From positions 2,604,001 to 2,668,000 of the forward strand of contig NZ_PKQK01000001.1 of assembly GCF_002968835.1 (NCBI RefSeq): a stretch of DNA of 64,000 nt. The letters are read 5' to 3'. This document shows, in pieces, positions 1 through 8,689 of the stretch (its first letter is position 1; every line of letters starts with the position of its first letter). The DNA is from Paenibacillus sp. PCH8. Lineage in GTDB: Bacteria > Bacillota > Bacilli > Paenibacillales > Paenibacillaceae. The notes beneath the pieces were generated by a model. That model searched no databases and was not told the DNA's origin. It saw only the letters and a list, made by a program, of their open reading frames with translations. The position numbers and the translations under genes are program-made.

Positions 1-1
1 C

Positions 2-3000
2 TTGTTACTGAAGGGAACGCTCCCGTTATGTGAGAGCCTCTCCATAGGACTTGCAGAGCGTGGATCTCATGTCATTGAAGTTACTTTGGGCACCGAGTAT
101 GCCAAAATCTCTCCGGTTCATTATCAGCTGGATGGTTCGGAAGAACAATATCTGCAATTGTTGAAGGCTACGAAGAATCACAGAATTGATCAAATTGTTC
201 ATGCCTTTACAGTCGATGGACATCCTGCAGCCGTAAATCCAGAGGAGTTGGAGGCTGCCTTATCCCGAGGTGTACACAGTTTGTTTTATCTGACCAAGGC
301 CATCGCGAGTGCGGGGTTGCGCAACCGAATGCGCATTGTACTGTTGTCCCAATATGTTCATGATGTTAACGGTCACGAACCACGTCTTGTTCCTGAATAT
401 GCAACCATGTTCGGTCTTGGCAAAGCGATTGGACAGGAGCATCCTCAGCTGGAATGCAGAGCCATGGATATCGACGATCACACGAATATTTCCTTCTTGC
501 TAAATGCGATGAATGCAGATGACGTATTCTACTCCACTGCTTACAGGGATGGTCATCGATATATGGAAGAGTTCAGGAAGACAGATCTCGTGGGAGCCGA
601 GCTCTCCAACGTAGGCATTAAAGAGAAGGGAATCTACGTGATTACCGGTGGCATGGGCGGCATTGGTCGAGCATTCGCAGAACATTTTGCCGATAGACAC
701 AACGTCACCTTAATTCTTGCGGGCAGATCTGAATTCCCTGAACGGGATCAGTGGTCAGAGATTTTGCAAGAAGGCAAGGACCAGGGGCAATGTAGCAGAA
801 TCAAGTGGATTCAATCCATTGAAAGTAAAGGTTCCACATTAGTTAGTTACAGCGTAGATACGAGTGAGCTGCAACAAGTTACGTTGTTTATGGAGAAGAT
901 CAGAGACCGTTATGGCAAGATCGATGGCGTTGTTCATGGCGCCGGCGTAGCGGGTGAAGGGTTTCTGGCATCCAAGGATGCACAGACATTCAACAGTGTG
1001 TTGTTGCCGAAAGTTCAAGGGACCTGGAACATTGACCAGGCCACGGCCCATGAGCAGTTGGACTTCCTTGTCCTGTTTTCAACCACTTCAACGTTGTTCA
1101 GTTCGCCGGGTCAAGGCGATTATTCAGCGGCGAATAGCTATCTCGATGCCTATGCAGCCTATCGAAATCGTAAGGGTGGACGAACGTTAACGATCAATTG
1201 GGTGGCATGGAAAGAGACCGGGATGGCTAAGGATTTTGGCGTGAATGATGACATGGTGTTCAAATCCATTTTAACGGATTCCGCGTTATCGGCTTTTGAT
1301 CAGGCCTTTCAGCGTGAAGTGGATCGGTCCATTATCGGAGAACTCAATTACGACTCCGAATATATGGCTTATGTCGATGACATGTCTATGATGATGTCCA
1401 AGGAAGTATACAGTACCATTCAGGAGAAAAGTGCCCATGTGATTGCCGAAGTGAAGATGAAGCAAGCGACGATGATCAAAGAGATCACACTTCATGGGCG
1501 AAATGATGGCCAATATACAGAAATGGAACAGACGCTTTCCCGGATCTGGTCACTGCATCTGGGGATTAAGGAACTCGACCTTTATGATGATTTCTACGAA
1601 TATGGCGGAGATTCCATCATTGGGCTCAAGATGGCATCGGATATTTACAGAGAAACGGGAATACAAGTTAACCCTTCGGATGTACTGCAATATCCGACGG
1701 TCTGGGGCCTTGCAGCTTACCTGGAGTCATTGGAAGAGTCGGAGGATGCAATAATTGGGCAGCAATCCATCACTCATGCAGAGAAGAAGGAGAGTTACCC
1801 GTTGTCATCGGCTCAAAAACGGATATTTTTCCTTTGTACCCAAGCCCCTGACAATATCAGCTATAACCTGAATAAAGCGCTGATTATGGAAGGAGATTTT
1901 GATCCGGTTAAGTTAAACGAGTATATGAATACGCTGATCCGTCGTCATGAATCGTTCCGGACTTCTTTCCACTGGGAGCATGGGGAGCCGATTCAGAGAA
2001 TTCACGAGGATGTTGAATTTACCATCGAAACGTTGCCGAATGTCATTCGGGGAATGGAAGAGGTAGGGCATGAGGTAGAACAGTTTGTTCGGCCATTTGA
2101 TCTTGAAGCTGCACCGCTGATTCGCATGCTTGTTGGCATATTGGACGATGGACGTCATCTACTGATGTTCGATGTACATCATCTCATTACAGACGGCATG
2201 TCCATGGATATTATGATGCACGAGATTACGTCACTGTACAGTGGTTCACCTCTTCCAGATATCCCTTACCAGTATAGGGATTACTCAGAGTGGCACAACC
2301 ACTACATGCAATCGGATACCATCAAGGCGCAGGAAGCATTTTGGCTGGAAACGTTGAAGGGGTCATTGCCAACACTGCATCTCCCGACAGACTTTCCGCG
2401 GCCCGAACGAAAAACCTATGATGGAGCAAAGCTGACTTTCTATACGGATGGAGAGCTCACTGCCCGAATTGCCAAGCTCGGTGGACAGACAGGAACGACA
2501 TTATACATGCTGCTTCTGTCAGCCTTGAATGTCCTGCTGCATAAATATACGAACCAGAGCGACATGATCATTGGCTCACCTGTAACAGGCCGCCAACATG
2601 GAAACTTTGATGCTACGATCGGCATGTTTGTAAATACAGTTGTTCTGCGAAATGAACCTGTACCTGCTGCCTCATTCCGGGAGTTTCTGCTAGATGTGAA
2701 GCAGCGCACCTTATCGGCTTTTGCACATCAGGATTGCCAATTTGACCGACTTGTCCAGCTTGTGAACAGCACACGTGATCCGAGCAGAAATCCACTGTTC
2801 GATGTGTATTTTGCACTGCAAAATGTAGGTATGTACACCGGAGAGATACAGGACTTTAAGGGTACGTTATTCGATTATGACGGTGGAATTTCAAGATTCG
2901 ATCTGGCACTTGATGCCATTGAACGTGAAGGTACGATTGAGTTGATTCTGGAGTACAACACCCGTCTGTTCCGTCCGGAAACAGCCGTGCATATAGCCAA

Positions 3001-3124
3001 TGATTATGTGAGAATTCTGGAGATCATCTCGGAATATCCTGATACGTTGATCTATGATATTGAACTGGATCGTGTCAGGGAAGTCACAGATGATACAGAA
3101 GAAGAAGTGAATTTTAATTTCTAG
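2..3124 (+). CDS. Hybrid PKS/NRPS, C-terminal part (KR-ACP-C), cut by window start
   Basis: The reading frame is open at the first base, so this is the 3' part of a larger megasynthase gene. Residues ~1-200 look like the structural half of a ketoreductase and ~205-460 the catalytic half, with an NADP loop TGGMGGIGR and the downstream Ser/Tyr/Asn region (FSTTST, GDYSAANSY). The LDD motif of B-type ketoreductases is not seen (GEG at that place), which suggests an A-type product. A carrier domain follows with GGDSIIG (Ser ~538 carries phosphopantetheine). Residues ~600-1030 are a full condensation domain with HHLITDG (His ~726). The protein ends straight after the C domain, so its product must be passed to an amino acid loaded on another protein, plausibly the Gly-type NRPS at 8690. 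No acyltransferase domain is seen here; a discrete one is encoded downstream. Confidence 0.9.
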   Translation: MLLKGTLPLCESLSIGLAERGSHVIEVTLGTEYAKISPVHYQLDGSEEQYLQLLKATKNHRIDQIVHAFTVDGHPAAVNPEELEAALSRGVHSLFYLTKAIASAGLRNRMRIVLLSQYVHDVNGHEPRLVPEYATMFGLGKAIGQEHPQLECRAMDIDDHTNISFLLNAMNADDVFYSTAYRDGHRYMEEFRKTDLVGAELSNVGIKEKGIYVITGGMGGIGRAFAEHFADRHNVTLILAGRSEFPERDQWSEILQEGKDQGQCSRIKWIQSIESKGSTLVSYSVDTSELQQVTLFMEKIRDRYGKIDGVVHGAGVAGEGFLASKDAQTFNSVLLPKVQGTWNIDQATAHEQLDFLVLFSTTSTLFSSPGQGDYSAANSYLDAYAAYRNRKGGRTLTINWVAWKETGMAKDFGVNDDMVFKSILTDSALSAFDQAFQREVDRSIIGELNYDSEYMAYVDDMSMMMSKEVYSTIQEKSAHVIAEVKMKQATMIKEITLHGRNDGQYTEMEQTLSRIWSLHLGIKELDLYDDFYEYGGDSIIGLKMASDIYRETGIQVNPSDVLQYPTVWGLAAYLESLEESEDAIIGQQSITHAEKKESYPLSSAQKRIFFLCTQAPDNISYNLNKALIMEGDFDPVKLNEYMNTLIRRHESFRTSFHWEHGEPIQRIHEDVEFTIETLPNVIRGMEEVGHEVEQFVRPFDLEAAPLIRMLVGILDDGRHLLMFDVHHLITDGMSMDIMMHEITSLYSGSPLPDIPYQYRDYSEWHNHYMQSDTIKAQEAFWLETLKGSLPTLHLPTDFPRPERKTYDGAKLTFYTDGELTARIAKLGGQTGTTLYMLLLSALNVLLHKYTNQSDMIIGSPVTGRQHGNFDATIGMFVNTVVLRNEPVPAASFREFLLDVKQRTLSAFAHQDCQFDRLVQLVNSTRDPSRNPLFDVYFALQNVGMYTGEIQDFKGTLFDYDGGISRFDLALDAIEREGTIELILEYNTRLFRPETAVHIANDYVRILEIISEYPDTLIYDIELDRVREVTDDTEEEVNFNF

Positions 3125-3151
3125 CCAGATTGCGGAGAGGCGTTGATAGAA

Positions 3152-4003
3152 ATGAAGGTTGGCGTTATCGGAGCAGGAGTCATGGGTAAAGGGGTTGCGC
3201 AGAACCTTGCTCAGTCCAAGCACAACGTGGTATTGATCGACGTTAGTGACGAAATTCTGGACAAGGCCAGAAGCGAGCTGTTAACAAGTATCCGATTTTC
3301 CGCGTTCTATAACAAGCATATCGAAACGGAGGAGCCGGACACTGTGCTCTCGCGTGTGGAGTTCACAACACATTACGATTCGTTAAGAGATGCTGATTTT
3401 ATTGTAGAGAATGTACCTGAGCAATGGGATGTGAAAAAAGAAGTCTATGAACGTCTGGAGGACAGTTGCCCGGATTCATGTATTTATCTGGTAAATACAT
3501 CATGCATCTCAATTACACGAGTTGGCGCCATTACGAAACGTCCGGACAAGGTGATCGGTGTACACTTTATGAATCCGGTTCCGTTGAAGCCTGTGGTCGA
3601 AGCTATCCAGGGTTATCACACCTCGGAAACGACGATTGAAGCGACCAAAGCCCTGTTACATACGATGGGCAAAGAAGCCATATTGGTTCAGGATTATCCT
3701 GGGTTCGTGTCCAACCGAATCTCCCATCTGCTGATGAACGAAGCGGCCTTTGTCGTTCAGGATCAGGTAGCTTCACCGGAAGAGGTTGATGACATATTTG
3801 TAAAGTGTTTTGGACATAAGATGGGCCCGCTTCGCACAGCGGATCTGATTGGTCTGGATACTGTAGTTCATTCACTGGATGTACTCTATGAAAGTTATCA
3901 GGACCCCAAGTACAGAGTGTGTCCCTTGCTTCGCAAGATGGTAGATGCCGGGTTGTTGGGCGAGAAGAGCGGTCAAGGTTTTTTTGAGCACATGATTCTA
4001 TAA
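3152..4003 (+). CDS. 3-hydroxyacyl-CoA/ACP dehydrogenase of extender-unit pathway (FkbK/ZmaG-like)
   Basis: An NAD-binding Rossmann fold starts at the N terminus (VGVIGAGVMGKGVA), followed by the substrate motif region VGVHFMNPVP and the C-terminal helical domain of 3-hydroxyacyl-CoA dehydrogenases (PGFVSNRI, LIGLDTV). About 283 residues is normal for the family. It lies directly before a stand-alone ACP and an FkbH-like gene, the usual arrangement for making hydroxymalonyl- or methoxymalonyl-ACP, in which this enzyme would oxidise the C3 hydroxyl of glyceryl-ACP. I chose ATG 3152; a TTG at 3145 overlaps the binding site GGAGAGG too closely. It could serve another hydroxyacyl substrate, but the neighbours make the extender role most likely. 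Confidence 0.85.
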   Translation: MKVGVIGAGVMGKGVAQNLAQSKHNVVLIDVSDEILDKARSELLTSIRFSAFYNKHIETEEPDTVLSRVEFTTHYDSLRDADFIVENVPEQWDVKKEVYERLEDSCPDSCIYLVNTSCISITRVGAITKRPDKVIGVHFMNPVPLKPVVEAIQGYHTSETTIEATKALLHTMGKEAILVQDYPGFVSNRISHLLMNEAAFVVQDQVASPEEVDDIFVKCFGHKMGPLRTADLIGLDTVVHSLDVLYESYQDPKYRVCPLLRKMVDAGLLGEKSGQGFFEHMIL

Positions 4004-4039
4004 ATTATCCACTACAAATTATATATGAGGTGATCGGGT

Positions 4040-4273
4040 ATGGAGTCCAAAGTCAAAGTGAAAACATTCCTCAGTCGGTTCTATCGCAAGCGTGAAATTC
4101 AGGATGATGAAGATATTTTTGAATTGGGTTTCGCAAACTCCTTGTTCGCTATGCAGATGGTGATGTTTCTGGAGAAGGAGTTCAACATCCGCATCGAGAC
4201 TCAGGATATGGATTTGAGTAATTTCCGCACATTGAACAAGATCAATGAACTAATCGAACGCAAGACAGCCTAG
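4040..4273 (+). CDS. Stand-alone acyl carrier protein (FkbJ/ZmaD-like)
   Basis: A 77-residue acidic protein. The phosphopantetheine site is the variant FANSLFAMQ rather than the common GxDSL; this variant is typical of carrier proteins that hold glyceryl- and hydroxymalonyl-type units. GAGGTG lies at a normal distance before ATG. It sits between the dehydrogenase and the FkbH-like gene, so it should carry the three-carbon unit while both enzymes act on it, then deliver it through the discrete acyltransferase encoded at 5436. Confidence 0.85.
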   Translation: MESKVKVKTFLSRFYRKREIQDDEDIFELGFANSLFAMQMVMFLEKEFNIRIETQDMDLSNFRTLNKINELIERKTA

Positions 4274-4334
4274 ACCGCCTGCCAGTAATGCTGCCGTATG
4301 TTTTATATACAATATGCCTAGGAGGGATTCAGAT

Positions 4335-5405
4335 ATGGGTGATCCATCGGTAAGTCCGGTAATGGACAAGCAAAAGCAAGAGAAGGTGAAACTGGTTGTT
4401 TGGGATCTGGACAATACCATTTGGGAAGGTGTTTTACTGGAAGACGAGAACGTCGTTCTGAAAGAGGGAATAACCGACGTGATCCGTACGCTGGACGAAC
4501 GTGGGGTTCTGCAATCCATTTCCAGTAAAAATGATTATCAGACAGCCATGGACAAGCTGGAGCAATTTGGTATTCATGAATACTTCCTGTATCCGCAGAT
4601 CCATTGGAATGCCAAATCAAGTTCCATTCAATCCATTATTACTTCCATTAATATCGGAGCGAATACGGTTGCTTTTGTGGATGATCAGATGTTTGAACTG
4701 GAAGAGGTTCAGTTTGAACTTCCCGAGGTTCGATGCATAGATGCAGCCCATTATCTGAGCATCCCTGACATGGAGATCATGAATCCCCGCTTTATTACAG
4801 AGGATTCCAGACTTCGTCGACTGATGTACCAAAGTGATGAGATCCGCAATAAGGCTGAAGATGAGTTTACAGGACCCAAAGACGATTTCCTGGCTTCCCT
4901 TGGGATGGTATTTACGATATCTCCCCTCAAGGGAGATGATCTGCAGCGTGCAGAAGAGCTGACGGTGCGAACCCATCAATTGAATACAACAGGATACACC
5001 TATTCTTATGAGGATCTGGAACGACTTAGCCAATCCCCCAATCACAAGCTGCTCATTACAGGTCTGGAAGACAAGTACGGAGCATACGGGAAAATCGGGC
5101 TGGCGTTGCTGGAGATGGAAGAGGAGTACTGGACCGTAAAGCTGTTGTTAATGTCCTGCAGGGTGATGTCGAGAGGTGTAGGTACTATTCTCATGAATTA
5201 TATTCTGGAGCAGGCCAAAGAAGCAGGGGTGAAGATTCGTGCTGAATTCAAAATGACGGATCGTAATCGAATGATGTACCTTACTTACAAATTCGGCGGC
5301 TTCAAAGAGATCTATCAGGAAGAGGATCTTGTCATTTTTGAACATGATATGAGCTATATTCAGAAAATTCCTTCATATATAGACCTGAACATTATTGAAA
5401 ATTAG
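4335..5405 (+). CDS. FkbH-like HAD-superfamily glyceryl-ACP synthase
   Basis: HAD motifs are present: DLDNTIWEG (nucleophile Asp), SSKND (motif II) and FVDDQ (acidic motif). The C-terminal half (about residues 200-340) resembles the GNAT-like half of FkbH proteins. In this family the enzyme takes a glycolytic 1,3-bisphosphoglycerate, removes phosphate and loads a glyceryl group on a partner ACP. That fits the ACP just upstream. Start: ATG 4335 follows TAGGAGGG with eight bases between; the ATG at 4314 would place the binding site inside the gene. No FkbI-like acyl-ACP dehydrogenase or O-methyltransferase is seen in the window, so the final unit (hydroxymalonyl, or glyceryl itself) is open. 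Confidence 0.9.
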   Translation: MGDPSVSPVMDKQKQEKVKLVVWDLDNTIWEGVLLEDENVVLKEGITDVIRTLDERGVLQSISSKNDYQTAMDKLEQFGIHEYFLYPQIHWNAKSSSIQSIITSINIGANTVAFVDDQMFELEEVQFELPEVRCIDAAHYLSIPDMEIMNPRFITEDSRLRRLMYQSDEIRNKAEDEFTGPKDDFLASLGMVFTISPLKGDDLQRAEELTVRTHQLNTTGYTYSYEDLERLSQSPNHKLLITGLEDKYGAYGKIGLALLEMEEEYWTVKLLLMSCRVMSRGVGTILMNYILEQAKEAGVKIRAEFKMTDRNRMMYLTYKFGGFKEIYQEEDLVIFEHDMSYIQKIPSYIDLNIIEN

Positions 5406-5435
5406 AACAACCACACTATAAATGGAGGTTATGAC

Positions 5436-6710
5436 ATGGAAAAAATAGCACTTCTGTTTCCTGGACAAGGTTCTCAATATGTAGGCATGGGCAAAAGTTT
5501 CTATGATCAATATAGTATTGCCAAGCAAACGTTCGAGGAAGCAAGTGATGTTGCAGGCGTAAACCTGGCAAAGCTGTGCTTTGAAGGCAGTCTTTCTGAA
5601 CTGAATCGGGGAGAGAATATGCAGCCTGCCTTACTTGCAACGAATGTGGCTGCATTCAGAGTATATATGGAAGAAGTCGGTATTCGGCCGCAGTTCTGTG
5701 CGGGCCATAGTATGGGTGAATACTCGGCGCTTGTATGTTCAGGGGCGATGACATTTGCCGATGCGGTTCGTATTACCAGACTGCGCGGTGCGTTGATGCA
5801 GATTCATATTGATCGGGGTACAGGTTCGATGACCATTATGGACAATATTCATGCACCTCTGGTGGAACAACTCTGTGAGCAGTACAGCGGGGAACAGGGG
5901 GTGGCGGTGGTCTCCTGTTATAATTCGCCTTCACAGGTCGCAGTATCGGGACATCAATACGTACTGGAGGAGATCGAAGCAGCTGTACTGGATGCAGATG
6001 GTCAGGTGACTCCGTTGATGTCCAGTGCGCCCATTCATAGTTCGCTAATGGCGGATGATGCGGAGCAGCTGGGTCGGGAATTGGCAAAGTATTCATACAA
6101 TATGTTCAAGTGGCCGGTTCTTTCCAATGTCACAGGTCAGCCTTATGGTGATTCGGAGCGTATTCCGAAGCTGTTGACAGAACAAATGGTCAAACCCGTG
6201 CAGTGGACACGTATTCTACAATATCTTGAACGCTTTGGTGTTACGCTTGCCATTGAAATGGGACCCAAGAATGTACTGAACAAATTAACCAAAACAAATT
6301 GTCCTGACATAAACTCACTCTGTTTTGGTGAAAAGGCAGAGCGGCAGAAACTGATTAGCAGATTTGAAACGGACGCGAAGAAGAAAAAAGGAATACCTAC
6401 AGTCATTACCAAATGCCTGGCCATCGCAGTAGCAACACCGAATCAGAACTGGGATGAAGCGGAGTATCAACAAGGCGTTGTTCAACGCTACAAACGAATT
6501 CAGGCTATTCAGGAGCAGGTTGAAAGTTCGGGGGATAAGCCCTCGAAAGAGCAAATGGTTGAAGCGCTGGAATTGCTCAAAGGTATCTTCGAAACGAAAA
6601 AGTTACCTGTGAAAGAAAGAAATCAGTGGTTGAATCATATCATTGATGATACGGGACATCACTATGAACTTGCGGAGTTTCAGGTGCATGAAGCTGTCGC
6701 TGTGAAGTGA
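5436..6710 (+). CDS. Discrete malonyl/acyl-CoA (ACP) transacylase of a PKS/NRPS cluster
   Basis: The N-terminal ~290 residues form an acyltransferase: LFPGQGSQYVGMG, the active-site serine in GHSMGEYSAL, and PIHSSLM with the second catalytic His. Residues ~310-424 form a lysine- and glutamine-rich helical extension not found in FabD. The gene follows the ACP/FkbH pair after about 30 bases and has a good binding site (TGGAGG). A discrete acyltransferase agrees with the lack of an AT domain in the visible PKS part. It may load malonyl-CoA on the PKS, or move the special unit from the stand-alone ACP; the sequence alone does not decide. Confidence 0.88.
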   Translation: MEKIALLFPGQGSQYVGMGKSFYDQYSIAKQTFEEASDVAGVNLAKLCFEGSLSELNRGENMQPALLATNVAAFRVYMEEVGIRPQFCAGHSMGEYSALVCSGAMTFADAVRITRLRGALMQIHIDRGTGSMTIMDNIHAPLVEQLCEQYSGEQGVAVVSCYNSPSQVAVSGHQYVLEEIEAAVLDADGQVTPLMSSAPIHSSLMADDAEQLGRELAKYSYNMFKWPVLSNVTGQPYGDSERIPKLLTEQMVKPVQWTRILQYLERFGVTLAIEMGPKNVLNKLTKTNCPDINSLCFGEKAERQKLISRFETDAKKKKGIPTVITKCLAIAVATPNQNWDEAEYQQGVVQRYKRIQAIQEQVESSGDKPSKEQMVEALELLKGIFETKKLPVKERNQWLNHIIDDTGHHYELAEFQVHEAVAVK

Positions 6711-6718
6711 GAAGAATC

Positions 6719-6754
6719 GAGGGCGAGTACGCTGTAACTAGCGTGTTCGTCCTC
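6719..6754 (+). terminator. Hairpin between acyltransferase and ABC genes
   Basis: GAGGGCGAGTACGCT and AGCGTGTTCGTCCTC form an imperfect stem around GTAACT. No run of T follows, so it is more likely an attenuator or RNA-processing hairpin than a strong terminator. Confidence 0.4.
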
Positions 6755-6803
6755 CAATTCAGCAATGATGCAATCCATGCAATACATAAAGGGGGAAAAT
6801 GAA

Positions 6804-7784
6804 GTGAGAGTACTATACGCGGAGAACGTATCCAAATCGTATGGCAAACACCTGGCACTGGATAACATGTCCTTTGAGCTTCGCAAGGGTGAGATCCATA
6901 CGATTCTGGGCACAAACGGTTCAGGTAAAACCACATTCATCAAGGTTCTGGCTACCCTGCTTACCAAGGACTCAGGCCATGTGAATATCGGAGGCTATAA
7001 CCTGGATACGGAGGCAAATTACATCAGGCGATTAATTGGATATGTGGGGCAAGATACCGAACGATCCGCATATGCCAGATTAACTGTACGGGAGAATCTG
7101 ATGTTTTTTGGGCGATTAACCGGACTGAGCAAGGTAGAGATATCTAACCAAATTGACAAATTAAGTACCTACCTCGATTTCTCTGAGCAGTTGAACAAAC
7201 AATTCATGCAATTATCGGGAGGACAGAAACAAACGGTAGTTATCATGAGAGCCCTGCTGCATGATCCTGAAGTGATATATCTGGACGAACCAACCAAAGG
7301 TTTGGACCCTGTCATCTCCAGACGTGTGCGCGAGTTTATTAAGAGTTATGTTCGAGATGAGGGCAAATCCATTATTTTGACCTCTCATATACTGACAGAG
7401 GTGGAGGACATGACCGATCGAGTATCTCTGATGCGTAAAGGCACACTTCTCAAAACAGGGACCATTGCCGAACTGAAATCCAATCTGGGGGCGGTTGAAT
7501 TCATTGACATTCCAAGATCAGACTTGCCCCCGGCCATTCAGGAGAGAATCACCGCGCTTCCAGAGGTAGCTTCAACGACCATTCGTGAGGAAGAAGATAC
7601 CGTTTCCTTCGGAATCAGCAACCTGTATGACGGAATGGGTGCGGTCATTAACGAATTAAAAGAAGGAAATATCCATACGACCATCCAGCACAGGCAATTG
7701 ACCCTCGAAGATTTATTTGTCCAGCTCTATGTGAAGTCCGATGATCAATTAGAGTACGCATTGGCAGGAGGCAGAGAACAGTGA
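6804..7784 (+). CDS. ABC transporter ATP-binding protein (DrrA-like exporter)
   Basis: Walker A GTNGSGKTT, signature LSGGQKQ, Walker B VIYLDEPTKGLDP and the H-loop TSHILTEVED are all intact. The C-terminal extension of about 100 residues is typical of DrrA-type drug exporters. Start: GTG 6804 lies seven bases after GGGGGA; a longer frame from 6765 would run through that site. The stop overlaps the permease start (GTGA), so the two are translationally coupled. Position inside the cluster points to export of the product and self-protection. Confidence 0.88.
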   Translation: MRVLYAENVSKSYGKHLALDNMSFELRKGEIHTILGTNGSGKTTFIKVLATLLTKDSGHVNIGGYNLDTEANYIRRLIGYVGQDTERSAYARLTVRENLMFFGRLTGLSKVEISNQIDKLSTYLDFSEQLNKQFMQLSGGQKQTVVIMRALLHDPEVIYLDEPTKGLDPVISRRVREFIKSYVRDEGKSIILTSHILTEVEDMTDRVSLMRKGTLLKTGTIAELKSNLGAVEFIDIPRSDLPPAIQERITALPEVASTTIREEEDTVSFGISNLYDGMGAVINELKEGNIHTTIQHRQLTLEDLFVQLYVKSDDQLEYALAGGREQ

Positions 7785-8652
7785 GCATTGAATACGCTAA
7801 GACCGGTACAGGTCAGGAAAGTGTAAAGTTGCAAACGCTGGGGAAACCTACCGGATTTCTCACCGTCGTATGGGCAACGACCATTAAGGAATTACAGATT
7901 GCTGTGAGATACTTGCCGAACTTCTTCGGTAACTTCCTGCAATTGGGACTGCGGGTGCTGTTCTTCTTGTTAATGTCCACGTTCGTGGTGTACGAGGGAG
8001 AGAACATATTACAAGGAGATAATCTGTTCATATTTTACTTGGGTGCTATTCTGGTATGGCTATTCTACGGAGTGGCTTTGAATGCTCCGCTGGGTGCCGT
8101 AACGAACGATCTTCATAACGGAACACTGGAATATCTATACTGTAATCCGATTTCTCGTTACGCGTATTATGTGGGAACCGTTGTAGCCAGTGCAATAATG
8201 AATGTCATTGTGTTCATACCCATGTACATTCTGCTTGTGCTATATGCGGGTCTCAACTTTGCTGAATCCATGATGATATTGTTTACCTGCCTTGTGGTCA
8301 TCGTTGCATTAATGGCACTTGGTGTGATGATCGCTTTACTAGGCATCCTCTACCGCCAGGTCTCCTCCATAGTTGGTATTCTGTTTATTATGTTCGAATT
8401 TGTAGCAGGTGCTTATTTTCCTGTGGATCAGTTTCCGGCAGTCGTCCGTTGGATCGCGTATCTCCTGCCTTATACGTGGGGTATGATATGGTCCGGTATT
8501 ACAGTTTCAAAACCGATTGGGTGCCTCTGGCTCCGATCTGGATGGAATGGTGTATTCTAATCTTTTTTGCCATCTCATATACGATCATTTCTATATTTAT
8601 GCTCCGTAAGGTAGAGAACATGGCGAAGAAAAAAGGGCTCAACCTGATCTGA
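7781..8652 (+). CDS. ABC-2 type permease of the exporter, with one-base frameshift
   Basis: An ABC-2 permease with six hydrophobic segments that starts with GTG overlapping the ATPase stop. The first frame closes at 8560, but its last ~25 codons do not fit the family. From 8481 on, a second frame continues a normal permease end (GYDMVRYYS, then a last membrane segment ILIFFAISYTIISIFML) to 8652. One extra G in the run GGGG at 8478-8481 would join both parts (T-W-G-Y-D-M). Either the base is missing from the assembly, or the strain makes a permease without its last membrane helix. ATPase and permease otherwise look intact. Confidence 0.75.
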
Positions 8653-8689
8653 TTGTTCATAACCCCAAAAAGGATGGGAGGCGTGCAAA

